From Mycobacterium sp. 141 (lineage in GTDB: Bacteria; Actinomycetota; Actinomycetes; Mycobacteriales; Mycobacteriaceae): DNA of 64,000 bases. A program made the position numbers and the translations under genes. The stretch is taken from assembly GCF_000382405.1 (NCBI RefSeq), contig NZ_KB908267.1:58150-122149 (forward strand). Direction: 5' to 3'. Below, one piece after another: positions 18,683 to 28,379 of the stretch (the first letter of the stretch is position 1; the number at the start of each line of letters is the position of its first letter). The notes below the pieces were generated by a model. The model saw nothing but the letters and a program-made list of their open reading frames with translations, did not search any database and was not told the origin of the DNA.

Positions 18683-20128
18683 TCAGGTCAGCGGTGCGAT
18701 GCGTTGAATTCCTGTTGCCGTGCCCTGGTAGATCACTCCGCCAGATGCCGTGGTGCCCGCAGACTGCATGGGGTCGGCGGCGATCGCGGCGCCGATGAAC
18801 TGCTCGGTGAGCACCGCTCCGGTGCTGGCGTCCACGGCGGCGTAGAAGAACTTGTCGGCAGGCGTGGTGCCGAGTTGATCGTTGACCGGATTGTGCCGGG
18901 TGACGGTCACGATCATGCCGTCGGCCACCGACAGTCTCGGTACCGCTGCCGAGCGCACGCTGTTGTTCCACGCCACGTCGCATCCGGAGTTGTCGGGCCG
19001 GACGTCGACCCGCGTCATCCCTCCGACAAACGGTGCCGTGGCCGGCACGGCGGGGTCGGCGTCGCTGGGCGCCGCGGGATATGGATAGCCGTAGGTGCTG
19101 GAGGCGATCACCGTGCGCCCCGCGCCGATCGACGAGTTCTCCGAGCCCGGCCCGCCGGAGGTGAGTACCGGGGTCGAGCACAGAACCGTGCCGGAGGCCG
19201 TGCTGACCACGAGCAGATGGACCTGCTTGTCGGCGTTGTCGACGAGCGCGAGGTACTCACCGCCGGTGACCGGCCCGAAGAACGTCGGCGTGGATCCGCT
19301 GCCCCAGCTCAGCTGTCCTGGCTTGCGGGCCGACCCCCTGTCATAGCCGACCCGATATTTGACCGCGGGGTTTCCGGCTGGATCTTCGGTCAGTAGATAC
19401 AGCGCGTGCGTGGTCACCACCGCGGTGCCCTGCGGTGCGGTGGAGATGCTGTTGGCGACATGCTCGCCGTCGGGCAGCGCCACGGAGGTGACCTTCCGCG
19501 CGGCCGTGTCGACGATTCCCACCGTCCCACCGGCGGTGGCGTACCAGACCTTGCCGTTGTATGCGGGTGCGACACTCGTGACCGAGTCGCCGGTAGGCAG
19601 ACCCGCACCCAGCGGTGTCGACTCGGCGATGGACAGGCCCCACAACCCGAGCTTGTTGCGGCTGTGGCTGATCCGGATCAGGTTGTTGTCGCCGTCCACC
19701 AGGACCAGCCGGTCGTTGCGGTCCAGATATCCATAGCCGCCGCCGAGCGGGCTGGCCGCCGCAACCGCCATGCTGGTCAACGGCGTGCCGGTGGATTTGT
19801 CCAGCAGGTACACGCGTGGCGATCGGCCGAGAGCCTGGGTGCACAGCGCTACCGGTAGACCGTCGGAGCCGATCAGGACCGTCGGACAGGCCGCGGACAG
19901 GCCGATGGGTTGGGCGAGCACATGGCCGGTGCCGGGCCCCGGCAATGACGTGGTGTCCGATGCGCCGCTGTCGCCGTGCCTTGACGCGGTACCGGTGGGG
20001 CCGTCGTAGGGGTTGTCCGGCAACTGCGGACCGAACTGGGTCGCGGCCGCGGCCGGTGGTGGCGTCACCGTCAGCGCTGTCACCAGCACTGGAGCCAGGA
20101 GCGTTGCAAGCCATCGGCTTACCGACAT
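18683..20128 (-). CDS. secreted beta-propeller-like (PQQ/WD-type repeat) protein
   Basis: About 481 residues from the ATG at 20128, preceded by AGGAG; a TTG two codons earlier is the alternative. Residues 1-30 are a signal peptide ending PPPAAAA. The mature chain repeats blade-like units such as RVYLLDKSTGTPLTSM, GTVGIVDTAARKVTSVALP, VHLLVVSTASGTVLCSTP and FYAAVDASTGAVLTEQFIG, which read like PQQ-dehydrogenase-type propeller blades. The dehydrogenase tryptophan-docking motifs are not obvious, so an enzymatic role is doubtful. Probably cell-wall or extracellular. Confidence 0.75.
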   Translation of the reverse strand: MSVSRWLATLLAPVLVTALTVTPPPAAAATQFGPQLPDNPYDGPTGTASRHGDSGASDTTSLPGPGTGHVLAQPIGLSAACPTVLIGSDGLPVALCTQALGRSPRVYLLDKSTGTPLTSMAVAAASPLGGGYGYLDRNDRLVLVDGDNNLIRISHSRNKLGLWGLSIAESTPLGAGLPTGDSVTSVAPAYNGKVWYATAGGTVGIVDTAARKVTSVALPDGEHVANSISTAPQGTAVVTTHALYLLTEDPAGNPAVKYRVGYDRGSARKPGQLSWGSGSTPTFFGPVTGGEYLALVDNADKQVHLLVVSTASGTVLCSTPVLTSGGPGSENSSIGAGRTVIASSTYGYPYPAAPSDADPAVPATAPFVGGMTRVDVRPDNSGCDVAWNNSVRSAAVPRLSVADGMIVTVTRHNPVNDQLGTTPADKFFYAAVDASTGAVLTEQFIGAAIAADPMQSAGTTASGGVIYQGTATGIQRIAPLT

Positions 20129-20340
20129 CGTCAACTCCTGGTGGCGGACGGAACCGTACGGGTCACGAACGCTACGGCGGCCCGATCACGAAACCGCATC
20201 CGCCGGGGCTCGGTTGAGCCAAGAAGCCCGACACGCCGCGTTGGGTAGGAGACCTGGACCGGCACGAGAGCGTCAGGCACTCTACGGTTGGAGGTGACTG
20301 GCGTTCAGGGGCCTACCGGCCCGAAAGGGGTTGACGAGGC

Positions 20341-21249
20341 TTGCTCGGCAACGGTCTTGCGGTGCTGTTCGCCCTGTGTGCAGCGGTTTTCGCCGCGGTC
20401 GGCATCGTGGTACGGCAACGCGCCACCATGGACGTCCCGGCGGAGAAGGGCGTCAGCACCGTCATGCTGCGCACTCTGCTGGGTCGCCGGCTGTGGTGGT
20501 TCGGTACCGCATCCGCGGTAGCCGGCTATGCGTTTCAGGCGCTCGCGCTGGGTTTCGGTTCACTGCTGCTGGTGCAGCCGGTGTTGGTGTCGGCGTTGTT
20601 GTTCGCGTTGCCTTTGAGCGCTCGACTGGCAGGCCGTCGGGTCAGTCGCGCCGAGTGGCTGTGGGCGCTGCTGCTGACGGCCGCGTTGACGGTTTTTGTC
20701 CTGCTGGCCCGGGCGAGCACGGGCTCATACCAGGTGCCGGTGGCGACCACACTCATCGTCGCGGTGGTGTGCGCGGCCGGGGTGACCCTGTTCGTCCTCG
20801 CGGCGACCCGCAGCACCACCTGGCGTCGCGCCGCTCTGCTCGCCATGGCGGTGGGCGTGATGTTCGGCGTGGTGGCGGTGTTGACCAAGATTGTGATGCA
20901 CCTGGTCACCCAGGGCAGCGTGCTCACGGTGTTCACCACACCCGCCCTTTACCTCGTGCTGATGCTCGGGGTGGTGGCAACACTGTTGCAGCAATCGGCT
21001 TTTCACGCCGGATCCCTGCAGACCTCGGTACCGACCATGCTGGTGCTCGAACCCGTGGTGGCGGTGGTGCTCGGTTCGATCGTGCTCGGCGAGCACATGT
21101 CGATCACCGGGCTGGAGCCCATCGCGGTGTCGCTGGCGATCTGCGCGATGGCCGTGGCGACGATCGCGCTGGGCCGCGACGAGGGCGCCTACGAGGAGAA
21201 GCTGGAAGCCGAGATGGGCCTGCGGTCGGTGCGCACCGTCACGGATTGA
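20341..21249 (+). CDS. DMT-superfamily (EamA-like) transporter
   Basis: A 302-residue membrane protein with about nine or ten hydrophobic segments in two related halves: LAVLFALCAAVFAAVGIVV ... LLVQPVLVSALLFALPLSA, then AALLAMAVGVMFGVVAVLTK ... MLVLEPVVAVVLGSIVLGE. The QPVL and LEPVVA motifs at the ends of equivalent helices are typical of DMT permeases. It starts with TTG at 20341 behind AAAGGGG. The C-terminal 20 residues are charged and cytoplasmic. The substrate is unknown. Confidence 0.82.
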   Translation: MLGNGLAVLFALCAAVFAAVGIVVRQRATMDVPAEKGVSTVMLRTLLGRRLWWFGTASAVAGYAFQALALGFGSLLLVQPVLVSALLFALPLSARLAGRRVSRAEWLWALLLTAALTVFVLLARASTGSYQVPVATTLIVAVVCAAGVTLFVLAATRSTTWRRAALLAMAVGVMFGVVAVLTKIVMHLVTQGSVLTVFTTPALYLVLMLGVVATLLQQSAFHAGSLQTSVPTMLVLEPVVAVVLGSIVLGEHMSITGLEPIAVSLAICAMAVATIALGRDEGAYEEKLEAEMGLRSVRTVTD

Positions 21250-21588
21250 TGGTGCGTTCGCGATGGGCTACCAGCACCGACCGCCGCCGATTGCGGCGAT
21301 CACAGCGCGACTCCATACCGATCGGCGAGATCTTGGCGCGTAAGCCACTTGTCGTCGATGTTCTCATTGATGGCGGTCACTTCTTTCTGCTCAGCCCCGC
21401 GGCCTCAGCCTCGACATTCGCCGGAAACCGCCTCCGGCAGCACGCCAAGAACGCGGCCAAACAGCGGATGCGATCGCGGAACCTGATCATCGATCTGATT
21501 CGCCCACAGGTGACCAGCCGGTCGACAATTACATGCCGACACCCAGGTTCAAGGAGAGCACGTTCGTGACTCGCAGGCCGCTCCGGAG
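21250..21588. other. intergenic stretch without a recognisable gene
   Basis: About 340 bp between the DMT transporter and the following hydrolase. Both strands have open frames but none has a convincing start, ribosome site or familiar motif. No hairpin followed by a T-run is seen. Confidence 0.5.
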
Positions 21589-22908
21589 ATGGTGGTTCCC
21601 GTCGTGAACGACGATGCTTGCGCGGTGGTGTCGACATTGGCTGACTGTCTAGTGGCTGGTCGGATCACTGCTGTCGTGGCCATGCTTGACCCGACCATGG
21701 CCGCGATACACGACATCGATGACGGCATTACCGAGGCCTGGCAAAACATGGTGGACAGCCACGGCCCGGTCACCGGTCTGGAGCCCCCGACAGTGGAAGC
21801 CCCTCGTACAGACGGTAGCCGGGTCGCGACCATCGTCGTACGCTGCGAGCAACGACCTTTTCAATTGCGCGCGACGGTTGACTCCGATTGTCGCGTCGCG
21901 GGTCTCTATCTACGGCCGGTGAGTGAACCGACCGATGCCCCTGGTCCAGGCTTATGGACTGCACCCGATTACGCATCGCCGTCGATGTTCACCGAATCAG
22001 AGGTGACCATTGGACCGGCTGGGCTAGCTGTCCCGGCAACGCTTTGCCTTCCCCACTGCGCTGTGCCGGTGGCAGGTGTCGTCCTGGTGCCGGGTTCAGG
22101 GCCCGCCGACGGCGACAGCACCATCGGCCCGAACAAGCCGTTCAAAGATCTCGCGTGGGGTCTTGCCACCCGCGGGATTGCCACCGTGCGCTTCGACAAA
22201 GTCACCTACAGCCACCCCGCTACGGTCGCCTCTCAAACCAACTTCACTGTCGCTGACGAATACCTCACCCACGTGACAGCGGCGATCACGCTGCTTGGCG
22301 GGCACCCGGCCATCCACAGTTGTCGAGTCTTTGTGCTCGGGCACAGCCAAGGAGCCACAGTTGCAACCCGCATCGCCGAGAACCACCCCGATTTGGCCGG
22401 CCTGATCTGCCTCGCTGCTGCCGCGCAACCAATGCACCATGCCGCCATTCGTCAACTGCAGTATCTCGCCGACCTCGAGACCCGACCCAATCCCGCCATT
22501 GAAGAGATGCTCGGGAAACTCACCCGTCAAGCCGCTGTCGTCGATGACGAGAACCTGTCGGAATTAACACCGACCAGCGAGCTGCCTTTCGAAGTTCCGG
22601 CGGTCTACTGGCTCGATCTACGCGCCCACGACCCCCTCATCGCCGCGTCTCACCTCGAACTGCCAATGCTGTTCCTCCAAGGCGGCCGTGACTACCAAGT
22701 CACCACCAAAGACGATCTCCGCGTATGGCAAACCGTGCTGTCGGACCGTTCAAACGTGCAGATCTGTGTGTATCCCGACGATGACCATTACTTCTTCACC
22801 GGAACACAGACCTCCACACCGGGCAGCTACCTCGAACCACACCACGTCGACGCACAAGTCGTCAACGACGTCGCCGGCTGGATCACCCAAACGACCGGTA
22901 ACGCCTAG
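21589..22908 (+). CDS. alpha/beta hydrolase with DUF3887-like N-terminal domain
   Basis: A 439-residue protein. Residues 10-115 (VSTLADCLVAGRITAVVAML ... IVVRCEQRPFQLRATVD) resemble the DUF3887/SnoaL-like domain found in front of some secreted hydrolases. The hydrolase domain starts around 145 (VPVAGVVLVPGSGPADGDS), has the nucleophile elbow VFVLGHSQGATVATR, and a late LPMLFLQGGRDYQVT (acid) and YPDDDHYFF (His). No signal peptide is seen. By eye it is richer in A/T and in CAA/AAT-type codons than its neighbours, so recent acquisition is possible. The ATG at 21589 is used; a GTG five codons later is an alternative. Confidence 0.85.
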   Translation: MVVPVVNDDACAVVSTLADCLVAGRITAVVAMLDPTMAAIHDIDDGITEAWQNMVDSHGPVTGLEPPTVEAPRTDGSRVATIVVRCEQRPFQLRATVDSDCRVAGLYLRPVSEPTDAPGPGLWTAPDYASPSMFTESEVTIGPAGLAVPATLCLPHCAVPVAGVVLVPGSGPADGDSTIGPNKPFKDLAWGLATRGIATVRFDKVTYSHPATVASQTNFTVADEYLTHVTAAITLLGGHPAIHSCRVFVLGHSQGATVATRIAENHPDLAGLICLAAAAQPMHHAAIRQLQYLADLETRPNPAIEEMLGKLTRQAAVVDDENLSELTPTSELPFEVPAVYWLDLRAHDPLIAASHLELPMLFLQGGRDYQVTTKDDLRVWQTVLSDRSNVQICVYPDDDHYFFTGTQTSTPGSYLEPHHVDAQVVNDVAGWITQTTGNA

Positions 22909-22934
22909 CGAGCGTGAGGGTCGCAAATCCTCGG

Positions 22935-25112
22935 CTACACCGCACCGCGTACCCGCGCGGCTGCCGTCTCGGGCATCGGCTCGTACCGGGTGAACGACCG
23001 CGTGAACGAACCTGCACCGTGCGACAGCGACCGCAGATCGATGGCGTAGCGGGTCAGTTCGATCTCGGGGATCTCGGCTTTCACGGCCGTGCGGTCCTCA
23101 CCGACCTTGTCGGTGCCGACCACGCGACCGCGGCGGCTGGACAGATCGCTCATGATGGCACCGACCAGGTCGTCGGGCACCAGCACGGTCACGTCATCGA
23201 CCGGCTCCAGCAGATTCACCCGAGTGGTGGCGGCGGCCTCCCGCAGTGCCAGCCCGCCTGCCATCTGGAAGGCAAAATCCGACGAGTCGACGCTGTGCGC
23301 TTTGCCGTCAATCAGGGTCACCCGGATGTCGACGACGGGGTAGCCGACTTCGGAACCGACCCCTTTCTCCATCTGGGCCCGCACCCCTTTCTCGACGCTC
23401 GGGATGAACTGGCGCGGAATCGCACCGCCGACCACCTTGTCGACGAACTCGAAACCGGCTCCTTCGGGCAGCGGCTCGACCTCGATGTCGCACACCGCGT
23501 ACTGGCCGTGCCCACCCGACTGCTTCACGTGCCTGCCATGTCCTTTTGCCTTGCCGCCGAACGTCTCCCGGAGCGGCACGCGCAACGCCACGGTGTCCAC
23601 CGATACGCCGTAGCGGCGGGACAGCGCGTCGAGTACGACGCCTGCGTGCGCCTCACCCATGCACCAGAGGACGATCTGGTGCGTTTCCGGGTTCTGCTCG
23701 ATACGCAGGGTCGGGTCCTCGGCGGCGAGCCGCTGCAGGCCGACCGAGAGCTTGTCCTCATCGGTCTTCGCGCGCGGTTGGACAGCCACCGGCAGCAGCG
23801 GGTCTGGCATGGTCCACGGCCGCAGCACCAGCGGATCGGCCTTGTCGCTCAGCGTGTCACCGGTTTCTGCGCGGCTGAGCTTGCCGATCGCGCAGATGTC
23901 GCCGGCCACCACCAGCGGTGCCGGGCGTTGCTGCTTGCCCAACGGGAAGGACAGGGTGCCGATGCGTTCGTCCTCGTCGTGGTCGGCGTGCCCGGTCGTG
24001 GCGTGCGCGCCCGTATCGTCGCTTGCGGCGCCGCCATTCGGCAAGAAGGCCGAAAAATGGCCCGACACGTGCACCGTCGCGTCGGGCCTGAGGGTTCCGG
24101 AGAACATCCGGACCAGGCTGACCCTGCCGACATACGGATCCGACGTCGTCTTCACCACCTCGGCCAGCAGCGGTCCGGCGGGGTCGCAGGCCAATGGCTT
24201 GCGGGGCGCCCCCTGCGGTGTGAACACCTCGGGCAGAGGATGTTCCGGTGGTGCGGGGAACCCGCGAGTGGCGATCTCCAGCAGTTCCAGGGTCCCGACG
24301 CCGGATCCGCTGCACACCGGGATCACCGGGAAGAACGAGCCCCGGGCCACCGCCTTCTCCAGGTCTTCGATGAGCACGTTCTGGTTGATGTCCTCACCGC
24401 CCAGGTAGCGCTCCATGAGCGTCTCGTCCTCGGACTCCTCGATGATGCCTTCGATGAGCGTGCCACGGAGTTCGGCGATCTCGTCGCTATAGGACTCGGC
24501 GGGCGCGTGTGACGAATGCGTACCGTCCGAGTAGTCGTACTGGGTCTTGGTGATCAGCCCGATCACCCCATCACCGGCGGGGAAGTAGAGCGGAAGCACC
24601 TTGTCGCCGAACGCCTGCTGGGTCGTGGCCAGCGCGTTGGCGTAGTTGGCTCGCGCATGGTCGAGTTTGGTGATCGCCACCGCGCGTGGCATTCCCACTG
24701 CATTGCACTCCTGCCACAGCGCCTTGGTCGGCTCGTCCACGGTCTCATTGGCTGCAACGACGAACAGGGCACAATCCGCGGCCCGCAGCCCCGCGCGCAG
24801 TTCCCCGACGAAGTCGGCGTACCCGGGGGTGTCGATCAGGTTCACCTTGATCCCGTTGTGCTGCAACGACGCCAGTGCCAGGCCCACAGAACGCTGCTGA
24901 GCGATCTCGGCGTCGTCGAAGTCGCACACCGTCGACCCGTCGAGCACCGAACCGATCCTGGTCAGCACCCCGCCGGCCATCAGCAACGCGTCGACAAGCG
25001 TGGTCTTACCAGCGCCCGACGGCCCGACCAGTGCGATGTTGCGGATCGCCTCCGGGCTTTCCGCCGTAGGTAGGGCCCCGTTGCCGGCCGCAGAGGCCGT
25101 CCTGTCCGCCAT
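22935..25112 (-). CDS. fusA2: elongation factor G-like protein FusA2
   Basis: A 725-residue translational GTPase paralogue. The G-domain shows G1 GPSGAGKTT, G3 DTPGYADFVGELR, and G4 as TKLD rather than the NKxD of true EF-G. The later domains keep the EF-G order, with domain IV-like EVGYPVVDIRVTLIDGKAHS and domain V-like EPVDDVTVLVPDDLVGAIM. Mycobacteria carry this second, EF-G-like protein besides FusA1; relatives lack normal translocase activity and their role is unsettled. It converges with the hydrolase gene. Confidence 0.92.
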   Translation of the reverse strand: MADRTASAAGNGALPTAESPEAIRNIALVGPSGAGKTTLVDALLMAGGVLTRIGSVLDGSTVCDFDDAEIAQQRSVGLALASLQHNGIKVNLIDTPGYADFVGELRAGLRAADCALFVVAANETVDEPTKALWQECNAVGMPRAVAITKLDHARANYANALATTQQAFGDKVLPLYFPAGDGVIGLITKTQYDYSDGTHSSHAPAESYSDEIAELRGTLIEGIIEESEDETLMERYLGGEDINQNVLIEDLEKAVARGSFFPVIPVCSGSGVGTLELLEIATRGFPAPPEHPLPEVFTPQGAPRKPLACDPAGPLLAEVVKTTSDPYVGRVSLVRMFSGTLRPDATVHVSGHFSAFLPNGGAASDDTGAHATTGHADHDEDERIGTLSFPLGKQQRPAPLVVAGDICAIGKLSRAETGDTLSDKADPLVLRPWTMPDPLLPVAVQPRAKTDEDKLSVGLQRLAAEDPTLRIEQNPETHQIVLWCMGEAHAGVVLDALSRRYGVSVDTVALRVPLRETFGGKAKGHGRHVKQSGGHGQYAVCDIEVEPLPEGAGFEFVDKVVGGAIPRQFIPSVEKGVRAQMEKGVGSEVGYPVVDIRVTLIDGKAHSVDSSDFAFQMAGGLALREAAATTRVNLLEPVDDVTVLVPDDLVGAIMSDLSSRRGRVVGTDKVGEDRTAVKAEIPEIELTRYAIDLRSLSHGAGSFTRSFTRYEPMPETAAARVRGAV

Positions 25113-25199
25113 GGCATCTCCTCCTGAGGTCCCTTTCCACCATTCCCCGATGTGACCTACAGCACAAGGGCTGCACGTGGGCTTCGAGGGGTCGCGTGC

Positions 25200-25634
25200 T
25201 CACGCCTGCCAAGAGGCCCAGCGAGTGGTGGCGACCGTGACGACCGGGCCGTCCAGCGCAATCCGTTCGTACTGGGGATATTTGGCGCGCAGCAACGCGT
25301 ATCCGATCGCCACCTCATCGCCGGCGTAGTGGATTGCGGCCTGGCCGTCGGCCCGGACCCACCACAGGTGCGTCCAGTCGTCGTCATAGTGGTCGGCGAG
25401 CAGACTCACCCGAGGGTCGTGTTCGATGTTGGCCAGCCTCCGCAGCTTCTGCGTGGCCTTACGTTTGGCGTCGACCGCGGTGTAGATCGTGATGCCTTCG
25501 GACCCGCGATGCACCGCGAACACCACCGGGACCAGATGCGGGGCGCCTTCGGATCCCAGCGTGGCCAACACCGCGGTGGGGCTGCCGGCGAACTGCTCCA
25601 CCGCATCGAACTCGGTCGGTTCGAATTGGCCCAT
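25200..25634 (-). CDS. PPOX-class F420-dependent oxidoreductase (Rv0121c-like)
   Basis: A 144-residue split-barrel protein: [59 protein letters not shown] and [18 protein letters not shown]. The pattern fits the small actinobacterial PPOX group that binds F420. It lies 87 bp upstream of fusA2 on the same strand, an order I recall from M. tuberculosis (Rv0121c-Rv0120c). Substrate unknown. Confidence 0.85.
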   Translation of the reverse strand: MGQFEPTEFDAVEQFAGSPTAVLATLGSEGAPHLVPVVFAVHRGSEGITIYTAVDAKRKATQKLRRLANIEHDPRVSLLADHYDDDWTHLWWVRADGQAAIHYAGDEVAIGYALLRAKYPQYERIALDGPVVTVATTRWASWQA

Positions 25635-25661
25635 ACCTTCAGCGTAGGAGCAGAGCGGGGG

Positions 25662-26174
25662 TCAATGCGGGTGTCTGGGTTGTGGTGCCACGCTGTACGG
25701 CGACCGGGTCACGTTGATCTCGGGCCGTTTGGTGGGTGTGGGCCGCTGCGGCGCTCGGTACACCGGCGACTGGGACTCGGGCTCGGGCGGCGCAGGAGCC
25801 GGCGGTGGGGGAGCCGGGGGAGCGGGAGCAGGCAGGATGCCGGCCCGCAGCGGTGGCGGCTCGGGTGCGGGCGCGGGGGCACTCGATGCCGTCGGCGTCA
25901 CCGATGTCGGAGCCCGGTCGACCGTCGATGACGGATTGCGAACTATCAGCAGGACCAGCGAAACCACGATCGCGGCCGCAGCCAGCCCGGCCGCGACGAT
26001 CGCGGCCGCAGCCCGACGGGTGCGGTACCACGGCACGGGCGCAGGTTTGAAATTCCAGGTGCTGGAATCGAACGCATCGAAACCGGCGGCCGCACCGGCA
26101 GCCTCGCCGTCTGCCTGCTGCGCAGCGTCGTTCCAGAGGTAGTCGAAGCGACCCGCTGCTTCAGGTTCAGCCAC
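25662..26174 (-). CDS. single-pass membrane protein with proline-rich exterior
   Basis: A 170-residue protein. Residues 1-50 are acidic and soluble (FDYLWNDAAQQADGEAAG), one membrane helix follows (AAAIVAAGLAAAAIVVSLVLLIV), then a 90-residue tail of Pro and Ala runs (PAPAPEPPPLRAGILPAPAPP ...) ending basic (PTKRPEINVTRSP). This is a type II-like topology with a proline-rich wall-spanning tail, common in mycobacterial envelope proteins. No function recognised. It sits 27 bp upstream of the PPOX gene on the same strand. Confidence 0.78.
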   Translation of the reverse strand: MAEPEAAGRFDYLWNDAAQQADGEAAGAAAGFDAFDSSTWNFKPAPVPWYRTRRAAAAIVAAGLAAAAIVVSLVLLIVRNPSSTVDRAPTSVTPTASSAPAPAPEPPPLRAGILPAPAPPAPPPPAPAPPEPESQSPVYRAPQRPTPTKRPEINVTRSPYSVAPQPRHPH

Positions 26175-26346
26175 GTTCTGATGTTAGCGGGACGACCTGC
26201 ACAAACGCGCGATGATCGTGATGTCGACACGATCGGCCGTCCGTCACGGTAGGGTTCGGACGTCACGCCGGAGCCATTCACCGCAGCGACCAGTGTCGGT
26301 AACCGCGGCGCCATTGCTGCGCTTTCTGATCATCGGAAGGTTGGCA

Positions 26347-27510
26347 ATGCTCATCAGAACAGCGCTTACGCGAATGTTGCAACCAAAACTTGTCCCGGGC
26401 ATCCTCGCCGCCGTTACGTGCCTCGTCGTCACATCTGCCGTGGCATGCGCACCACCGCAGAAAGACGGCGGCGGCGCGCAGACGGAATCGGGAGTCAAGG
26501 CCGCCGAGGCCACCTCTGCCGGGGCATTCGGCGACATGGACGGCCTGGTCACCGCGGCCAAAGCAGAAGGCGAGCTCAACGTCATTGCCCTGCCCCCGGA
26601 TTGGGCCAACTACGGCGCAATCATCAAGGCGTTCTCCGACAAGTACGGCATCAAGGTCAACTCGGCGCAGCCCGAGGCCTCCAGTCAGGAGGAGATCAAC
26701 GCTGCCAATCAGCAGAAGGGCAAGAGCACCGCGCCCGACGTCTTCGATCTCGGACAGGCTGTGGCACTGTCGAACACTTCGATGTTCGCGCCGTACAAGG
26801 TGGCCACTTTCGACAGCATCCCGGCGAAGTTCAAGGATCCGAACGGGGTTTGGGTCAATGGCTACGGCGGCTATATGTCTATCGGGTTCGATTCGGCCAA
26901 AGTGCCTGCCATCACCGACGTTGACGACCTGCTCAAGCCTGAATACCACGGAAAGGTCGCTCTCAACGGCGATCCCACCCAGGCCGGCGTGGCGTTCTCC
27001 GGAGTGCTGATGGCCGCGCTGGCCCAGGGCGGGTCGGCCGACAACATCGCGCCGGGCGTCGACTTCTTCGGAAAGCTCCACCAGCTGGGCAATTTCCTAC
27101 CGGTCGACCCGACCCCGGCCACCATAGAGTCGGGCCAGACGCCGGTGGTCATCGACTGGAACTACACCAACGCCGCCGAAACCCAGAAGCTGCCCAGCTG
27201 GCAGGTGGTCGTGCCGCCGGACCACGCAGTCGCCGGTTACTACTTCCAGGCGATCAACAAAGAGGCCCCGCATCCGGCCGCGGCGCGGTTGTGGCAGGAG
27301 TTCCTGTTCAGTGACGAAGGCCAGAACCTGTTCATGGTGGGCGGTGTCCGGCCGGTGCGTGCAGATCAGATGGCCATCGCGGGAACCGTCGACAAGGCGG
27401 CGTTCGCCAAACTCCCGTCGATCGACGGGCAGGTGGTCATCCCGACACCGGCCCAGACCGAAGCGGCCACCAAGTACCTGGCGGACAACTGGGCCAGGGC
27501 GATCGGCTGA
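26347..27510 (+). CDS. ABC importer substrate-binding lipoprotein (family 1, polyamine/iron/phosphonate type)
   Basis: About 387 residues from the ATG at 26347 with GGAAGG upstream. It has a lipoprotein signal ending VTSAVAC. The mature protein begins a periplasmic-binding fold: GLVTAAKAEGELNVIALPPDWANYG, then SSQEEINAANQQKGKS, DVFDLGQAVALS and NGYGGYMSIGFDS. It resembles binding proteins of polyamine, Fe3+ or 2-aminoethylphosphonate systems; sequence alone does not decide. It is first in a four-gene operon with two permeases and an ATPase. Confidence 0.87.
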   Translation: MLIRTALTRMLQPKLVPGILAAVTCLVVTSAVACAPPQKDGGGAQTESGVKAAEATSAGAFGDMDGLVTAAKAEGELNVIALPPDWANYGAIIKAFSDKYGIKVNSAQPEASSQEEINAANQQKGKSTAPDVFDLGQAVALSNTSMFAPYKVATFDSIPAKFKDPNGVWVNGYGGYMSIGFDSAKVPAITDVDDLLKPEYHGKVALNGDPTQAGVAFSGVLMAALAQGGSADNIAPGVDFFGKLHQLGNFLPVDPTPATIESGQTPVVIDWNYTNAAETQKLPSWQVVVPPDHAVAGYYFQAINKEAPHPAAARLWQEFLFSDEGQNLFMVGGVRPVRADQMAIAGTVDKAAFAKLPSIDGQVVIPTPAQTEAATKYLADNWARAIG

Positions 27511-27518
27511 GTCGGCCG

Positions 27519-28379
27519 ATGCCCCGGGCCGTTGTGGGTCGGCGGATTCGCGAAAGTCTGCCGCTGCTGCCGTTTCTCACGGTGGTCACCGTATTTCTGA
27601 TCGTGCCGACGGTGACGGTGGTCGTCATGGCCTTCTTCGCCGAAGGATCTTTCTCGCTCGCGCGGATCATGGCGCTGTTCTCACCGACGGCGCTCGCGGC
27701 CCTCGGCAAGAGCGTGCTGCTCTCGGGCAGCACGGCACTGATCGGGGCGGTGCTGGGCGCCGTACTGGCCTGGCTGATCGCCAGCAGTCCGCCGTCGTCG
27801 ATGGTCCGCCGCTCGGTGCTGGCGCTGTGCAGTGTGCTGGCCCAGTTCGGCGGTGTGGCATTGGCTTTCGCGTTCTTGGCGACGATCGGTCTCAACGGTG
27901 TGCTGACGGTCTGGGTGCGTGCACATCTGGGTTGGGACTTGGCCGGATCCGGCTGGTTGTACGGGCTACCCGGGTTGATCCTGGTATACACCTACTTTCA
28001 GATCCCGCTGATGGTGATCGTTTTCCTGCCCGCCGTGGAAGGTCTGCGCGATCAGTGGCGCGAGGCCGCCGTCAACCTCGGGGCATCCAGGTGGCAGTAC
28101 TGGCGTGAGGTGGCCGTGCCGTTGTTGACCCCGGCGTTCCTCGGATCGGCGTTGTTGTTGTTCGCCAACGCCTTTGCCGCCTATGCGACCGCCGCCGCTC
28201 TGGTCAGTCAAGGCGCTCCGATCGTGCCGCTGCTGATCCGCGCGGCGCTGACCAGTGAGGTGGTGCTCGGGCAATCCGGGTTCGCCTACGCGCTGGCGCT
28301 GGAGATGATCGTCGTGGTGGCCGCTGTGATGCTCGTTTACAACGCGCTGGTGCGGCGGACCGCGAGGTGGCTGAAATGA
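27519..28379 (+). CDS. ABC importer permease, first subunit (PotB-like)
   Basis: A 286-residue inner-membrane permease with about six helices. The conserved EAA loop is EAAVNLGASRWQYWREVAVPLLTPAFLG, which docks on the ATPase. It follows the binding protein by 8 bp and overlaps the second permease by 4 bp (ATGA). Confidence 0.9.
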   Translation: MPRAVVGRRIRESLPLLPFLTVVTVFLIVPTVTVVVMAFFAEGSFSLARIMALFSPTALAALGKSVLLSGSTALIGAVLGAVLAWLIASSPPSSMVRRSVLALCSVLAQFGGVALAFAFLATIGLNGVLTVWVRAHLGWDLAGSGWLYGLPGLILVYTYFQIPLMVIVFLPAVEGLRDQWREAAVNLGASRWQYWREVAVPLLTPAFLGSALLLFANAFAAYATAAALVSQGAPIVPLLIRAALTSEVVLGQSGFAYALALEMIVVVAAVMLVYNALVRRTARWLK

